A stretch of DNA of 64,000 nt from Thermoplasmata archaeon (GTDB lineage: Archaea; Thermoplasmatota; Thermoplasmata; Thermoplasmatales; Thermoplasmataceae), in NCBI GenBank assembly GCA_021794355.1, contig JAJYRA010000069.1, positions 1 through 64,000 on the forward strand, written 5' to 3'. Positions within the stretch are counted from its first letter, which is position 1. The number at the start of each line of letters is the position of its first letter. The notes beneath the pieces are model-generated. The model saw only the letters and a program-made list of their open reading frames with translations, was not told where the DNA came from and searched no databases. Positions 8,405-16,601 of the stretch are shown one piece after another. Position numbers and translations under genes: made by a program.

Positions 8405-9306
8405 TTGGTAACACCCCTGTAGGCATTTTCCATACTGTAACCAATCAAGGAAAGCCCTGTTGCAAGAATTCCTATGCTGAGCCCTGCAGGTATTATCCAC
8501 CACCAGGCACCCACGTAGATTGCATTGGCAGTTTGTGCATAAAAAAGAGTGGTTCCCCATGCGTAACTGGTTACGGGTCCAACACCCAGATAATCCATGT
8601 AAGCCAGGAACAAGATACCACCGGTTGCCGCAAAAATACTGTTTGCAATTATGACCGGGAAAACATGAGAAAATATACTTTTCATAATCCTCCTGGTTGG
8701 AACACCGCTCATCCTGTATACCTCTACAAAAGGCTGTTTCTTCAACGAGAGGGATGCTGATCTCACCGTTCTGGCCATCCATGGCCAGGCAAAAATTCCT
8801 ATTATTAAACTGGCAGAGTAGTTGGATGGCCTAATAAACGTGGCCACAACTATCAATAATGGTAGAATGGGCAAAACAAGGAATACGTCGGCCATTCTCA
8901 TAAGTGGTTCATCCAGTTTGGTGAGGAATGCAGCTCCAATTCCGATCACCACCCCAATCACGGTGGCTATGAATGCAGATAGAAAGGCGACCAATAGAGT
9001 CGGTTGACTGCCATACATCCACTGGCTGAATACGTCCTGCCCTGAGCCAGTGGTTCCAAAAATGTGGGAATACGTAGGAGGGCTCCAAGCAATTCCTGTA
9101 CTGGCAATAGGATTATATGGCAAATAAAATATTGAGATAACAGCCATTGCAAAAAAGAATAAAAGAATTGATAGGCCTATCTTAAAATATAGATCGTGTA
9201 ATAATAAGGACATCATTGATCCATCCCTAACACTCCTTTTTTTCAGCATCTTATTGGAAATCAATCCGGAAACGTTCTTCATTCTTGTGTTATTAATACA
9301 TACCAC
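8401..9306 (-). CDS. Opp/Dpp-type ABC transporter permease (DppC position)
   Basis: About 300 residues with six predicted membrane spans. The ATPase-contact loop EVYRMSGVPTRRIMKS stands at the EAA position. The large extracytoplasmic loop after the first helix (IAWSPPTYSHIFGTTGSGQD) is typical of DppC. The start is uncertain: GTG 9306 overlaps an AGGTGG ribosome site, while ATG 9282 (MKNVSGL) gives a shorter N-terminus. It is translationally coupled to both neighbours. Confidence 0.85.
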   Translation of the reverse strand: MVCINNTRMKNVSGLISNKMLKKRSVRDGSMMSLLLHDLYFKIGLSILLFFFAMAVISIFYLPYNPIASTGIAWSPPTYSHIFGTTGSGQDVFSQWMYGSQPTLLVAFLSAFIATVIGVVIGIGAAFLTKLDEPLMRMADVFLVLPILPLLIVVATFIRPSNYSASLIIGIFAWPWMARTVRSASLSLKKQPFVEVYRMSGVPTRRIMKSIFSHVFPVIIANSIFAATGGILFLAYMDYLGVGPVTSYAWGTTLFYAQTANAIYVGAWWWIIPAGLSIGILATGLSLIGYSMENAYRGVTN

Positions 9307-9308
9307 CT

Positions 9309-10307
9309 TTAAACATAACTCACCCTCGGATCAAGTAGGGGATAGATCAAATCGGCACCAAGGTTTGCTAGAATCATAACGACAGAAGTTACAAACAATC
9401 CTGCTTCTAACACGGGATAATCATAATTTGTTGCTGCTGTTATGATAACTGTTCCCATTCCAGGGAGTGAAAAGAGGGATTCTATTATAAAAATCCCTCC
9501 AATTAGGTAACCAAACTGCATGAAAAATTGTGTGATGGAAGGAAGCAACGAATTTTTAATCAGCTTCATTGTAAGCGTAGAATTTTTTAAACCTTCTGCC
9601 CTGAGTGCAATAACAAAATCACTCTTCAGAAAATCGATTGTTGCGCTTCTGATTATCAGCGTATGGTTTGGTATGGTAGAAATTACCACAATAAGTATGG
9701 GAAAGGCCAGAGCATAAAGGATCATTCCAAATGGCGAACCATAGGAAACCGAGACAGATGAAGGCAAAATATGAATTTCAACGGAAAATACCAGTATCAT
9801 GACCATTGCAAGCCAGAAAATGGGAATACTGTTCACAAAATACAGCGATGGGACAGAGGTTTTATCTATCTTTTTATTTTTTCTGAGAGCTAAAAAAACC
9901 CCGAGAAAAATTGAAAGGGACCACGCAATTCCCTGGGATATGCCTATAAGAAGTAGTGTAAATGGCAATGCTCTTAAGACAAGTCCCATTGCACTGGATG
10001 GGAAAAACTCAAAGGATTTTCCAAAGTTGGGTGGAAACGTAAGAAAAACATTTTTGAGATAAATTGACAATTGGGTTGTTATGGGAAGATTCAAGCCATA
10101 TTGCCGTTCAATTACGTTTAACGCTTGCTGGTACGACATGTTAGGATTGGAAGCTATTATTCTTGACACAAATGCATATGCGATATTTCCTGGCATTAAA
10201 TGCGGGATTATAAATATGATAAAAACAGCTGAAATATAAACAGTAACTGTGCCTATCAACCTCTTGATTATATATTGTCTGCTATATCTGTCCTTAATTT
10301 TTCCCAT
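9309..10307 (-). CDS. Opp/Dpp-type ABC transporter permease (DppB position)
   Basis: A 332-residue integral membrane protein. It has an N-terminal span, a long external loop (MPGNIAYAFV to about residue 100) and then five more spans. The EAA-type loop is VIALRAEGLKNSTLTMKLIKNSLLP, and the C-terminus has the typical LADLIYPLLDPRVSY. It is the first membrane subunit of the operon, 77 bp downstream of the binding protein. Confidence 0.88.
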   Translation of the reverse strand: MGKIKDRYSRQYIIKRLIGTVTVYISAVFIIFIIPHLMPGNIAYAFVSRIIASNPNMSYQQALNVIERQYGLNLPITTQLSIYLKNVFLTFPPNFGKSFEFFPSSAMGLVLRALPFTLLLIGISQGIAWSLSIFLGVFLALRKNKKIDKTSVPSLYFVNSIPIFWLAMVMILVFSVEIHILPSSVSVSYGSPFGMILYALAFPILIVVISTIPNHTLIIRSATIDFLKSDFVIALRAEGLKNSTLTMKLIKNSLLPSITQFFMQFGYLIGGIFIIESLFSLPGMGTVIITAATNYDYPVLEAGLFVTSVVMILANLGADLIYPLLDPRVSYV

Positions 10308-10384
10308 AGGAACTCTCCTTTAAAATAAATTTTTTTTGGAATATATTGGTTGGGTATTCAAATAAATTATTTATATTAACATTT

Positions 10385-12292
10385 TTAATCTTCATCAGCC
10401 TTTCCTTTCTTCCTTCTAATACTATATCTATAAGAAACCAGGCCAATTATTACCGCTGCAGCAATTATTCCCGAGACAATGTATATATCTGTGTTTAAGG
10501 AAGTCTTCACCTTGCTGCTAATTGGATGAGCCTCAACAAGGGTACCATCCCAGTACAGTGGCATTGTTAAAGACTGTGTGTTAAACACTCCTGTGTGGTT
10601 GGTTGCATTCCCCCAGTATATTGAGTTGCTTACATCGACGAAATTATAGGTATAATAGAGGGGAATCATAGGAACATACTTAGCAAGACCATAGGCAACC
10701 CACTTGTTCCAGTGATTAGCCTGAGAAGACCCTGCAGGATAGGAAGATGCATTAACATAATCCGCCCATATTGAGGCAAAAGTTCCATTTGCCACGGTGT
10801 GTCCATATACCTCTGAAAGAGGGGCTACATTATGGTTAAACACGGGGGTCCCGTAATCTATAAAGAAGCTGTACAGGTTGGTTATGAAGGAATTGAAATC
10901 TATTCCAAATCCGTACCCATCCCATACAACTGCCTGGTAGTTAGGCGGATTTCCCCACAGGGTGCTAGTAAAGTCCGTAGAAGTTAGAGTTTCAAGTTCA
11001 ACCTTAAATCCAGCTGAGGTCCACATGGTGCTCAATTCTATTGCAATGTTTTCACTGCTGGTTTCATAGTTTGGATATATTATTTTAAGAGTAACAGGTG
11101 AACCAGTACTGTTTGTCCAAACACCGTTCACCAAGTTAAATCCTGCTTCATGCATTTTGTTGGCAACCATTGTGGTGTCATAGGTATAATTCGCTAGGTA
11201 ATTCTTACTAATGCCAAGCGATTTGTCATATCCTGAAGTTAGTGTAGCCCAGTTTAATGAAGTGTAATTTGTTGAGCCATATCCTATGGTAGAAAGTTCA
11301 GTTCTATTAACTGCAAATGCTAAAGCTTGCCTCACTGCTGTAATATTCGTTGGATAACTCATGTAATTAAGATTTATCAGTTCTTCTCCAGATGGGACTG
11401 TTGCATATAGTGTGTGTCCCGGCATCTTGAATGCTTTTGCCGATACAAAGGAACCACCGTACCAAACTCCTGAAATGGAGCCTGAGGACAATGCCGCTAT
11501 TTCAGCACTGGTAGAATCAAAAAGATGAATTGAGAGATATTTGTAATAAGGGGTACCATTGTAGTAATAAGGGTTTCTGGTAAACACAACCGGATTCTCA
11601 CCGGAGGTATAGTTGGTTATGTAAAAAGGTGAATCGAGAACCATATTCTTCTCGTTGCTGAAATTAGCCATATCTTTCGGGTTAATTTTCTCAAAGGATG
11701 GGGCATATACTACATTATACTCTCCACCTGCCAGCTCCTGCATCATATCTGGATATGCTGTTTTATAGGTAACTGTTACAGTGGTTGAGTTAATCACCTT
11801 CGCATTCTTAGCCATGGCGGGAAGTCCCAATCCTAAAGGAGTCCCATTCAAGCTATAAAAATTCAAAGACCATGCAAGATCCGTTGCATCTAAGGGTTGA
11901 CCGTTATCCCATTTAAGGTTAGGTTTTAGTGTAAGGGTCCATGTGGTATAGTTTGAATTGTGTGACCAGGAATTAAGAAGTGCTCGATGTATTCCCAAAT
12001 CCGGAGGATAACCATTTGTTACTAATGGTGTGTAAAACAAGAAATTAAGACCCTGAGATGAATATATTGGCAACAAAGGATTCATTGTTCCCCAGGAGTA
12101 GGCGCTCAGCAATAACCCAAGATTCAAAGTGGAACTATTGGATGCAGAACTGTTAGACACGCCACTCGCATTTGTTATGGCTACTGGTGACTCATAACCC
12201 TTCCTTTCAAGAGTATTTGGTCCCATTATATACAATACAGAGAAAACCATTAGCAACGTTACAAAGATTACGATAATCCTTTTTGGTTCCAT
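10385..12292 (-). CDS. Solute-binding protein family 5 (oligosaccharide/oligopeptide) of ABC importer
   Basis: A 635-residue exported protein. It has an N-terminal signal-anchor (residues 4-25), a Ser/Asn-rich spacer, an SBP-5 domain with the LKPNLKWDNGQPLDATDLAWSL signature, and a C-terminal transmembrane helix (about 605-625) with a basic tail. So it is held in the membrane at the outer face, as in other archaeal binding proteins. It has many N-glycosylation sequons. In archaea this family often binds cellobiose and related sugars, and the neighbouring glucanases favour that here. It is first in the operon, and a TATA-like box 26 bp before the ATG suggests a leaderless mRNA. Confidence 0.9.
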   Translation of the reverse strand: MEPKRIIVIFVTLLMVFSVLYIMGPNTLERKGYESPVAITNASGVSNSSASNSSTLNLGLLLSAYSWGTMNPLLPIYSSQGLNFLFYTPLVTNGYPPDLGIHRALLNSWSHNSNYTTWTLTLKPNLKWDNGQPLDATDLAWSLNFYSLNGTPLGLGLPAMAKNAKVINSTTVTVTYKTAYPDMMQELAGGEYNVVYAPSFEKINPKDMANFSNEKNMVLDSPFYITNYTSGENPVVFTRNPYYYNGTPYYKYLSIHLFDSTSAEIAALSSGSISGVWYGGSFVSAKAFKMPGHTLYATVPSGEELINLNYMSYPTNITAVRQALAFAVNRTELSTIGYGSTNYTSLNWATLTSGYDKSLGISKNYLANYTYDTTMVANKMHEAGFNLVNGVWTNSTGSPVTLKIIYPNYETSSENIAIELSTMWTSAGFKVELETLTSTDFTSTLWGNPPNYQAVVWDGYGFGIDFNSFITNLYSFFIDYGTPVFNHNVAPLSEVYGHTVANGTFASIWADYVNASSYPAGSSQANHWNKWVAYGLAKYVPMIPLYYTYNFVDVSNSIYWGNATNHTGVFNTQSLTMPLYWDGTLVEAHPISSKVKTSLNTDIYIVSGIIAAAVIIGLVSYRYSIRRKKGKADED

Positions 12293-12311
12293 AAAATATC
12301 ATAACGAATTT

Positions 12312-12350
12312 CTTTATTTATAAATTCTTAAAACTCATTTAGGGTAGTAT
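12312..12350 (-). promoter_or_regulatory. Promoter and candidate operator of the glucan ABC operon
   Basis: Read on the minus strand, the AT-rich box AATTTATAAATAAAG is about 26 bp before the ATG at 12292. Just upstream is GGGTAGTAT (12342-12350 on the plus strand), the same 9-mer found before the GH1 and secreted GH12 genes, here in inverted orientation. This ties the transporter to the glycosidase genes in one candidate regulon. Confidence 0.5.
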
Positions 12351-12494
12351 GCAGTAAAATTTTAGACCAGTTATACACACACTTTCACACTTAAACAACT
12401 GGTTTTTACCAATGATAACAACATACCATATTGTGCCAGGGAAATCCCGTGTTATCACACTCTCCCACAGGAGGCATTAAAACCTAGGCAATCA

Positions 12495-12935
12495 ATGTTA
12501 TTGCTTATTTTGGAAGTCCTACTAGGGAATTTTCTGCAGGCTTTTGTTTTTAGGAAGTGCAATTTGAACAAGATTTTATTTAATCCGTGGAAGGGACTTG
12601 AAAATATTGGTCTGAGTGGTACTTTTGGCACATACACTTTTAAGGCAGATAAAAGGAGTCCCGTACCGGTGGAGCCATCGGACGACCTGAAAGAATTGTC
12701 AAATGGGAAGATCATAGAGGTAACAGCCGGTAAGATTTCAACATTGCACATCAATCTTTCAGCAGACAGTGAGGCTAAGGCAAAATCACTTTGAAATGAA
12801 TTTGACACATCATTTCAGGAAATTTCGAAGGGTGTCAAGGCTAAGATAATGCCTCTTGACCCTGGGCATTTGAAAGAAACGGTTCACATGGAATACCCTG
12901 AATATAAGCTAAAAAACACTGAATTGGATGAATAA
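12495..12935 (+). pseudogene. Decayed ORF split by an in-frame UGA, unknown family
   Basis: A frame of 99 codons ends at TGA (12792-12794) and reads on without a gap for 46 more codons to TAA at 12935. The part after the stop (KAKIMPLDPGHLKETVHMEYPEY) has the same coding character as the part before. The frame is also open upstream of the ATG to about 12423, with no clear start. I recognise no family. It lies between the glucan operon and the inverted 310-bp element, so a gene remnant is the simplest reading. Confidence 0.4.
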
Positions 12936-13143
12936 AACTCATACTACTTTATCTTTCTTAATACACTATTTCATGTGTATGATAAAATCCTAAAAAAACC
13001 CCTGCTCTTTTTAATAATCTTTCTGTTATTTCCTTTGGTGATGTGATCGTTAGAGATAGTCCTATTTATGAAGTGTAAGCAAATGTAATTAGTTTTTCTA
13101 TCATTCATGGGGTAATAATGGCATTAACCAAAGCCTTAGGGGG

Positions 13144-13453
13144 CAATGGCTGAAATAGATGGTTGATTTACTACAACCTTCTAATCACATTACTCAAATT
13201 ATGCAATAGATAGACTTCATCCCACATTTCATTATTGTATGTATCCCTATCCAATGAATTACTGAGCTTTGTTTCTATTGCTTTATCTACTGGATTCAGA
13301 GTATTCCTTCTCACTTTTGCTCTTATGTTTTCTTACAGTTGTTAGCATAGCTGGTAATTATGCAATACATCTTGATTGTTTCTGAATCTGGTATTTTCCG
13401 TAAGAAGTGACACATAATATAATTATAGTGCCAACTGTATATAACCGTCATAG
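13144..13453 (-). mobile_element. 310-bp MITE-like element, copy 2 (inverted)
   Basis: Reverse-complement copy of the element at 1057-1366, the same length to the base. Most positions match by eye, including long identical blocks such as TGAATCCAGTAGATAAAG and TAATGTGATTAGAAGGTTGT. Its ends are CAATGGCTGAAATAGATGG and, inverted, CTATGACGGTTATATACAG. It is flanked by a perfect 8-bp repeat TTAGGGGG at 13136-13143 and 13454-13461. The differing 8-bp repeats show that the two copies inserted independently. Confidence 0.85.
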
Positions 13454-13513
13454 TTAGGGGGGGTATATAAAGAATGAAATTTCTAAAGAGATTATCTGGA
13501 ACGGAATTTAAAA

Positions 13514-13588
13514 TGCTCCAGTCGGGATTTGAACCCGAGTCGAGAGATTGAGAGCCTCTTATGCTTGGCCTGGCTACACTACTGGAGC
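13514..13588 (-). tRNA. tRNA-Glu(CTC)
   Basis: The 75-nt reverse strand folds as a full cloverleaf. The acceptor arms are GCTCCAG and CTGGAGC with discriminator A. The T arm is TCGGGTTCAAATCCCGA. The anticodon stem is AGAGG/TCTCT around loop CTCTCAA, which gives anticodon CTC. No CCA is encoded and I see no intron. It lies 60 bp beyond copy 2 of the 310-bp element. Confidence 0.92.
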
Positions 13589-13688
13589 TTTAATGGCTAT
13601 TATAATTTGAGATTTATTACTTTTGATTTGTGTTGCCACCTGACATTTAAGGCTTTACCTTTTAATAAATCCACTCAATAGAACTTCC

Positions 13689-13823
13689 ATGCCCATCATA
13701 GGATGCGGTCTTGAATCAACAGCAGGAGATATATCCGATAAGAAAGGAAAAAAATTCGCCATAAATATGATCATATTGGGACTCATCGTGGTTGGATTAC
13801 TGAAAGCCCTTATTCGGAGATAG
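13689..13823 (+). CDS. Small single-span membrane protein, unknown
   Basis: A 44-residue frame: MPIIGCGLE, a charged stretch DISDKKGKK, then one hydrophobic helix (about residues 24-41) ending LIRR. An AT-rich box (TTTTAATAAATCC) lies about 26 bp before the ATG, as for leaderless genes here. Its last 14 bp overlap the convergent MarR gene. I recognise no family, and short length limits confidence. Confidence 0.45.
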   Translation: MPIIGCGLESTAGDISDKKGKKFAINMIILGLIVVGLLKALIRR

Positions 13824-14280
13824 AAATTTTCTTTTCAAGTTCACGGGAGAATTTTTCAATCGCATTTGCCAGTAATTCCGACTCCTCAGGTTGAATGAAG
13901 GAGAAAAGATCTTTTAGGAATTCATCGTGTACCTTTCTCATCTTTTCAATAAATATCTGTCCTTTCTCCGTAAGTTCAACATAAATTACTCTTCTATCCT
14001 CTGAAGATCTTGCTCTTTTAACATAACCTTTCTCTTCCATCCTGTCAGCCATTCCAGTAATCCATGCCTGGGTTACAAAGTTCAGATCTGCCAGGTTGGC
14101 CATGGTTTTACGACCAGTCTCCACCAGTATTCTCAATATTCTATATTCCAGAACACTGGTTCCCATTTCCACGAACTTCTTATCCATTCCCTTATACATC
14201 ATTTTGTATATGGAACCTAAACTTCGCCATATCCTTGTGTAGTTATCTATATTCACCTGTTCATCCGTCACTTTAGTCAT
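13810..14280 (-). CDS. MarR-family transcription regulator
   Basis: A 156-residue winged-helix protein with the MarR core. The recognition helix region is MANLADLNFVTQAWITGMADRMEEKGYVKR and the wing is SSEDRRVIYVELTEKG, with dimerising helices at both ends. It diverges from the thioesterase/HAD pair across a 250-bp region with two inverted repeats, so it may repress itself and that pair. MarR proteins usually sense small phenolic or fatty compounds; the ligand here is unknown. Confidence 0.88.
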   Translation of the reverse strand: MTKVTDEQVNIDNYTRIWRSLGSIYKMMYKGMDKKFVEMGTSVLEYRILRILVETGRKTMANLADLNFVTQAWITGMADRMEEKGYVKRARSSEDRRVIYVELTEKGQIFIEKMRKVHDEFLKDLFSFIQPEESELLANAIEKFSRELEKKISISE

Positions 14281-14303
14281 CTCCCGTTTATATCTTAAAT
14301 TAC

Positions 14304-14342
14304 TATTTCACAGCAAATATTTTTCAAGCATCCTGTGAAATA
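14304..14342. promoter_or_regulatory. Perfect 10-bp inverted repeat at MarR promoter
   Basis: TATTTCACAG (14304-14313) and CTGTGAAATA (14333-14342) are perfect inverted arms 19 bp apart. They lie just upstream of the MarR start and overlap its expected promoter. This is a strong candidate for an autoregulatory operator. Confidence 0.5.
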
Positions 14343-14399
14343 AACGATTTATTCCTATTTACAGCAATTACACTACAATATAAAATGTTTATTAGTAAA

Positions 14400-14416
14400 A
14401 CTTTAGTTATTAAAGT
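14400..14416. promoter_or_regulatory. Palindrome ACTTTA-N5-TAAAGT
   Basis: A perfect 6-bp inverted repeat with a 5-bp spacer, extended by flanking A and T runs, in the divergent MarR/thioesterase region. The size suits a winged-helix dimer. It could be a second MarR site serving the thioesterase gene. Confidence 0.4.
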
Positions 14417-14531
14417 AATTTTCAACAATCACATCCCATTAATTTATTTTTTAAGCTGCAATTGGAAACAAGACCCGCATTTTGGGTCAGAGAATCAATT
14501 ATATTTTATCTTTTGCTGATATACGGGTTTC

Positions 14532-14942
14532 ATGGAGTTCGTACAGCGCACGAAGATACAGATGCGATACGGGGACCTGGATGCACTGGGTCATGTTAAC
14601 AACGCAGTTTTCCTTACATATTATGAATTGGGAAGGACAAATTACGTTCGTGATTTTCTGGGCGGTTTTGTCTCAACCGATGTAAAATTTGTTGTCAATC
14701 ATGCGGAGGTTGATTTCAGGTCACCCATCCATTTTGAGGATAGCCCTGAAATTTTAACGTGGATCTCAAAGGTGGGGAATACAAGCTGTATATTTTCTCA
14801 CGAAATCAAATCTGAAACCGATGGAAAACTATTTTCATCTGGCAAGACCGTGATAGTATGGATAGACAATAATTTCAAGAAGGTTCCCATAGAACATGAG
14901 ATCAGGAAGAAATTGCAAACTCTGTTGATTAAGGATGACTAA
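14532..14942 (+). CDS. Acyl-CoA thioesterase, hot-dog (4HBT) family
   Basis: A 136-residue single hot-dog domain. The signature RYGDLDALGHVNNAVFLTYYELGR includes the catalytic Asp and the HVNN element of 4-hydroxybenzoyl-CoA/YbgC-type thioesterases. It should hydrolyse an acyl- or aryl-CoA; the substrate cannot be told. It overlaps the following HAD gene by 8 bp, so the two are co-translated, and it diverges from the MarR regulator. Confidence 0.85.
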   Translation: MEFVQRTKIQMRYGDLDALGHVNNAVFLTYYELGRTNYVRDFLGGFVSTDVKFVVNHAEVDFRSPIHFEDSPEILTWISKVGNTSCIFSHEIKSETDGKLFSSGKTVIVWIDNNFKKVPIEHEIRKKLQTLLIKDD

Positions 14943-15600
14943 TAATAGAAACAAATTAATCATCTGGGATTTTGACGGCACCATTTACCACTCTCCAGCA
15001 TCCTATGAGGAATATGCAAGATGTATTGGGAGGGCCATGGGTGAAGACGAGAATGAATTTGTATCCCACATCATGGCCATCATAGAGGACAGTTCAAGGA
15101 ACCAGGGAGAGGATGGTTGGGCCATTATAGCCAACATTGCGAGAGATAGGGTAGGAAATGATTTATTAAATCAGTGCTTTGCACGGACCCGTGAACTCAT
15201 GAACCAGGGTATCATACCTGTAAACCTTTCAGATTCTGCCCTTAATATCCTGAAAGATCAGAGAGTTTACCATATCCTGTTAACGAACACGCCGGAAAAA
15301 TATGCCATGCCCATGATCAGAAATTTTCGGATAGACTCATACTTTGACAGAATCTACTGTTCAGCATCAAAACCAGGTGGTTTCTGTGAAAAAGTGAGAA
15401 GCATCATGGAAATCTATTCGATTCCTCCAGAAAATATAATGAGCATAGGGGACAACTATACAAACGATATAATTCCATCCTTGGAAATGGGACTGATCAC
15501 AGTCTATATTCAGAATTACTCCAGAGACTCAAAGGCAAATATAACAGTCAAGAAACTGGAAGATGCCCTTCATTTCATAAAAAATTTTATTGAAGGTTAA
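14935..15600 (+). CDS. HAD-superfamily hydrolase (phosphatase)
   Basis: A 221-residue HAD fold. Motif I is WDFDGT (Asp12 nucleophile, Asp14), motif II LLTNTP, a lysine follows at SKPGG, and motif IV is SIGDNYTND. The helical cap between motifs I and II fits a subfamily I phosphatase of phosphoglycolate type. Substrate unknown. It is coupled to the thioesterase and converges with a 4-bp overlap on the sugar ABC ATPase. Confidence 0.85.
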   Translation: MTNNRNKLIIWDFDGTIYHSPASYEEYARCIGRAMGEDENEFVSHIMAIIEDSSRNQGEDGWAIIANIARDRVGNDLLNQCFARTRELMNQGIIPVNLSDSALNILKDQRVYHILLTNTPEKYAMPMIRNFRIDSYFDRIYCSASKPGGFCEKVRSIMEIYSIPPENIMSIGDNYTNDIIPSLEMGLITVYIQNYSRDSKANITVKKLEDALHFIKNFIEG

Positions 15601-16601
15601 TTCTCCTCTTCAACCTCAAGTTCGCTGAAAACAACCAGATTTTCACCTGCAACCCTGAATTTTATCTCACCCTGAAGTTTGCTCAGGTGATCACGATCCG
15701 TGAAGCAACGCATCCTCTCCTCATTATAGATGAAGGTAATCATCCGCCTTGATCCCATGAACTGGTTTTCCACCACTTTACCAGTAAATGGACCAACCTT
15801 ATCCGGAATTATATCTTCGTATCTCAATCCGGCATCTGTCTGAATATTTTTTCCCGTTAACTGTGAAGCGGTCTGGCCCCTTATTATGTTTATTTCTCCC
15901 ACAAATCCGGATACAAATCTTGTCTTTGGATGCCTGTACAGATCTTCAGGAACCCCTTTCTGTTCCACCTTCCCCCTATGTATAATCACCATTGAATCTC
16001 CAAGGGCCATGCCCTCCACCTGATCGTGAGTTACATGAATGGCGGTCAGCTCGAACTCCCTCTGTATCCTCTTGAGATAGTCTCTCAGATCAACTCTAAC
16101 CTTGGCATCAAGGTTGGATAGGGGTTCATCAAGTAATAATATGTTTGGTCTCTTGATAACAGCCCTTGCAAGGGCTACCCTCTGTTGCTGCCCACCGCTC
16201 AATTCACGGGGCAGTTTCGCAAGTTTATCGTCCAGTCCCATTATGTTTGAAATCTCGGTTATTTTCCTGTCAATTTCAGGTTGGTCCATCTTCAATTGAA
16301 TCAGGGGTGTTGCAATATTTTGATAAACACTGAGATGTGGATAAAGGGCATAATTCTGAAAAACAAGACCTATGCTTCTTTTCCATGGGGGTGAATTCAG
16401 TATATCTACCCCTCCTACTTTCATTGTTCCACTATCTGCACTCTCAAGACCCGCTATAATCCTCAGCAAGGTAGTCTTTCCCGAACCAGAAGGACCAAGT
16501 ACTGTAAGATAACTTTTTTCTGAAAATTCAAGTTCAGGAACATCAAGGGCCGTAAAATTTCCAAAGGTCTTTTTTAGGTTTTCAATCTTTATTTCGCTCA
16601 A
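15597..16601 (-). CDS. MalK/MsmX-like sugar ABC transporter ATPase
   Basis: A 334-residue CUT1-class ATPase with Walker A GPSGSGKT, Q-loop VFQNYALYPH, signature LSGGQQQRVALARA, Walker B LLLDEPLSNLD and switch VTHDQ. A C-terminal OB-like regulatory domain starts at about residue 235. It powers uptake of di- or oligosaccharides. It overlaps the fused permease gene by 4 bp. Confidence 0.93.
   Translation of the reverse strand: MSEIKIENLKKTFGNFTALDVPELEFSEKSYLTVLGPSGSGKTTLLRIIAGLESADSGTMKVGGVDILNSPPWKRSIGLVFQNYALYPHLSVYQNIATPLIQLKMDQPEIDRKITEISNIMGLDDKLAKLPRELSGGQQQRVALARAVIKRPNILLLDEPLSNLDAKVRVDLRDYLKRIQREFELTAIHVTHDQVEGMALGDSMVIIHRGKVEQKGVPEDLYRHPKTRFVSGFVGEINIIRGQTASQLTGKNIQTDAGLRYEDIIPDKVGPFTGKVVENQFMGSRRMITFIYNEERMRCFTDRDHLSKLQGEIKFRVAGENLVVFSELEVEEEN

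Noticed and set aside
7625-8782. Longer version of the DppD ATPase starting at 8782
   Set aside because: The extra 126 residues are Cys-rich nonsense overlapping the permease gene in another frame. The ATPase family begins at about 8404.
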